From Parasegetibacter sp. NRK P23 (GTDB taxonomy: Bacteria; Bacteroidota; Bacteroidia; Chitinophagales; Chitinophagaceae): a stretch of DNA of 64,000 nucleotides. Positions 62,927 to 64,000 of the stretch are shown piece by piece. The notes under the pieces were generated by a model that was not told the DNA's origin, did not search any database, and saw nothing but the letters and a program-made list of their open reading frames with translations. The position numbers were made by a program, and so were the translations under genes. The stretch covers positions 1,589,784 to 1,653,783 of the forward strand of contig NZ_JAMDLG010000001.1 of NCBI RefSeq assembly GCF_023721715.1, written 5' to 3'. Position 1 is the stretch's first letter. The number at the start of each line of letters is the position of its first letter.

Positions 62927-64000
62927 TTACTTCACCCATTGTTCTCCATTCTTATACGCTTTGCTGTAATCACTCTGCCAAAGATCGTAGCGTTTGTACA
63001 TGGCAGGTAGTTTCTGGTTGAATTTTTCCCAGCTTTTCGCTGCCTTCGGCGACCAAAGGGCTTCGGCCAAAGCGCTCATTCTTGGGAATATCATGTACTC
63101 CACTTTGGATGGATAACGCATGTATTCGGTCCATACATTGCCCTGGGCACCCAGTACATACTGCGCTTCTTCCGCTGTAAGTGCAGCTGGTAAAGGGTCG
63201 TAGCCGTATACTTTTTCAAGCGGAAGGTAACCGCCGATGGTAACGGAGTCTTCTTTTTTCGACTGGCTGTGGTCGATATAGCAATGACTGTTCGGCGTCA
63301 TGATCACCTTGTGTTTTTGCTTCGCCGCTTCTATTCCGCCTTTTTCTCCTCTCCAGCTCATTACGGTGGCATTGGGCGCGAGTCCGCCTTCCAGTATCTC
63401 ATCCCAGCCTATGATCTGACGACCCTTTGAGTTGAGGTGTTTTTCGATGCGGCGGATGAAATAACTCTGCAATTCATGCTCATCCTTCAGGTTTTCATCT
63501 TTGATGCGTTTCTGGCAATCAGGGCAGGTTTCCCATCTTTTTTTCGGACACTCATCTCCGCCGATATGGATATAGGTGGAAGGAAAAAGTGTGATTACTT
63601 CATCCAAAACGTTTTGGAGGAAAGTGAAAGTGCTTTCTTTGCCCGCGCAGAAAACATCGTCGAATACGCCCCAGGTCTGCGCAACGGCGTACGGTCCTCC
63701 GGTACAACCCAGTTCAGGGTAGGAAGTGAGTGCGGCCAGCGCATGACCAGGCAGTTCAATCTCCGGGATAATGGTGATGTGACGCGCAGCGGCGTAACGT
63801 ACCACCTCACGGATTTCATCCTGGGTATAATAGCCGCCGTAACGCTGGTTGTCGTTTCCTGTTCCGGGATAACGACCGATGATAGTACCATTGCGGAAAC
63901 CACCCACTTCGGTAAGTTTCGGATATTTTTTGATTTCGATGCGCCAGCCCTGATCTTCGGTGAGGTGCCAGTGGAAATAGTTCATTTTGTGGAGCGCGAT
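62927..64000 (-). CDS. GH20 beta-N-acetylhexosaminidase, 3' part
   Basis: C-terminal ~357 codons of a family 20 hexosaminidase; the 5' end lies beyond the window, as the frame stays open to base 64000. It removes terminal GlcNAc or GalNAc from glycans or chitin fragments by substrate-assisted catalysis. HWHLTEDQGWRIEIKKYP is the start of the catalytic barrel, THIGGDECPKKRWE-type HIGGDECPK contains the catalytic Asp-Glu pair, and IIGWDEILEGG and GAQGNVWTEY are further landmarks. With GH92 and DUF4838 nearby it suggests use of N-glycan-like or chitin-like sugars. Confidence 0.95.
   Translation of the reverse strand: MALHKMNYFHWHLTEDQGWRIEIKKYPKLTEVGGFRNGTIIGRYPGTGNDNQRYGGYYTQDEIREVVRYAAARHITIIPEIELPGHALAALTSYPELGCTGGPYAVAQTWGVFDDVFCAGKESTFTFLQNVLDEVITLFPSTYIHIGGDECPKKRWETCPDCQKRIKDENLKDEHELQSYFIRRIEKHLNSKGRQIIGWDEILEGGLAPNATVMSWRGEKGGIEAAKQKHKVIMTPNSHCYIDHSQSKKEDSVTIGGYLPLEKVYGYDPLPAALTAEEAQYVLGAQGNVWTEYMRYPSKVEYMIFPRMSALAEALWSPKAAKSWEKFNQKLPAMYKRYDLWQSDYSKAYKNGEQWVK

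Noticed and set aside
1-64000. tRNA, rRNA, transposase, integrase or phage genes
   Set aside because: None was recognised on reading both strands; no specialised search could be run.

Overview
The window comes from a Bacteroidota chromosome and most resembles a Chitinophagaceae-type soil or freshwater bacterium. The evidence is an STN-domain SusC/SusD pair behind an ECF sigma/FecR pair, type IX secretion (T9SS) sorting domains, DUF3667, DUF6089 and DUF5777 proteins, starts without Shine-Dalgarno sequences, and promoters of the Bacteroidota form TTG-N19-21-TAnnTTTG. I saw no tRNA, rRNA, CRISPR array, transposase or phage gene.

Layout. 1-12.5 kb is housekeeping: a 5' fragment of a 2-oxo-acid dehydrogenase E2 gene, a minus-strand DUF3667-mazG-histidine kinase-cinA run, a secreted YD-repeat-like protein, pdxJ, ahcY and a divergent Lrp/AsnC regulator. 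12.6-23.1 kb is a nutrient-uptake locus: ECF sigma, FecR anti-sigma, SusC, SusD, DUF4843 lipoprotein, PKD-like lipoprotein, TlpA thioredoxin. The fecR-susC gap carries, on the opposite strand, a good promoter and a terminator about 90 bases apart, which together look like a small antisense RNA gene. 24.4-28.9 kb is a copper-handling cluster: a Cys/His-rich small protein, MbnP, the di-heme enzyme MbnH, a beta-barrel protein with an N-terminal CDICGC motif, a SCO copper chaperone and a YHS lipoprotein. It is followed by a T9SS-exported adhesin-like protein.

31-39 kb holds a lipocalin-like lipoprotein, an M14 peptidase, topoisomerase III, a lactonase and a DUF4838 glycan-active protein. 39-46.4 kb (minus strand) looks like an exopolysaccharide secretion operon: single-domain response regulator, HEAT-repeat membrane protein, two paralogous GT2 synthases and a TPR/YaiO outer-membrane protein. 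Divergent from it, 46.7-53.3 kb encodes a signalling module: CHASE3/GAF hybrid kinase with three receiver domains, CheR, CheB, a receiver-kinase and a Crp/Fnr regulator, followed by a perfect TTGAT-N4-ATCAA box.

53.4-58.3 kb (minus strand) is a second ECF-sigma operon: sigma factor, inner-membrane-anchored beta-barrel protein, SprB-repeat c-type cytochrome, OB-fold lipoprotein-like protein, YceI and DUF5777 barrel. The window ends with glycan genes: a GH92 alpha-mannosidase, a phosphohexomutase and a GH20 hexosaminidase cut by the window edge.

The most unusual signals are the antisense RNA at susC, the MbnP/MbnH copper cluster without methanobactin genes, the sigma/SprB-cytochrome/YceI/DUF5777 operon, and the CheR/CheB module with no chemoreceptor.
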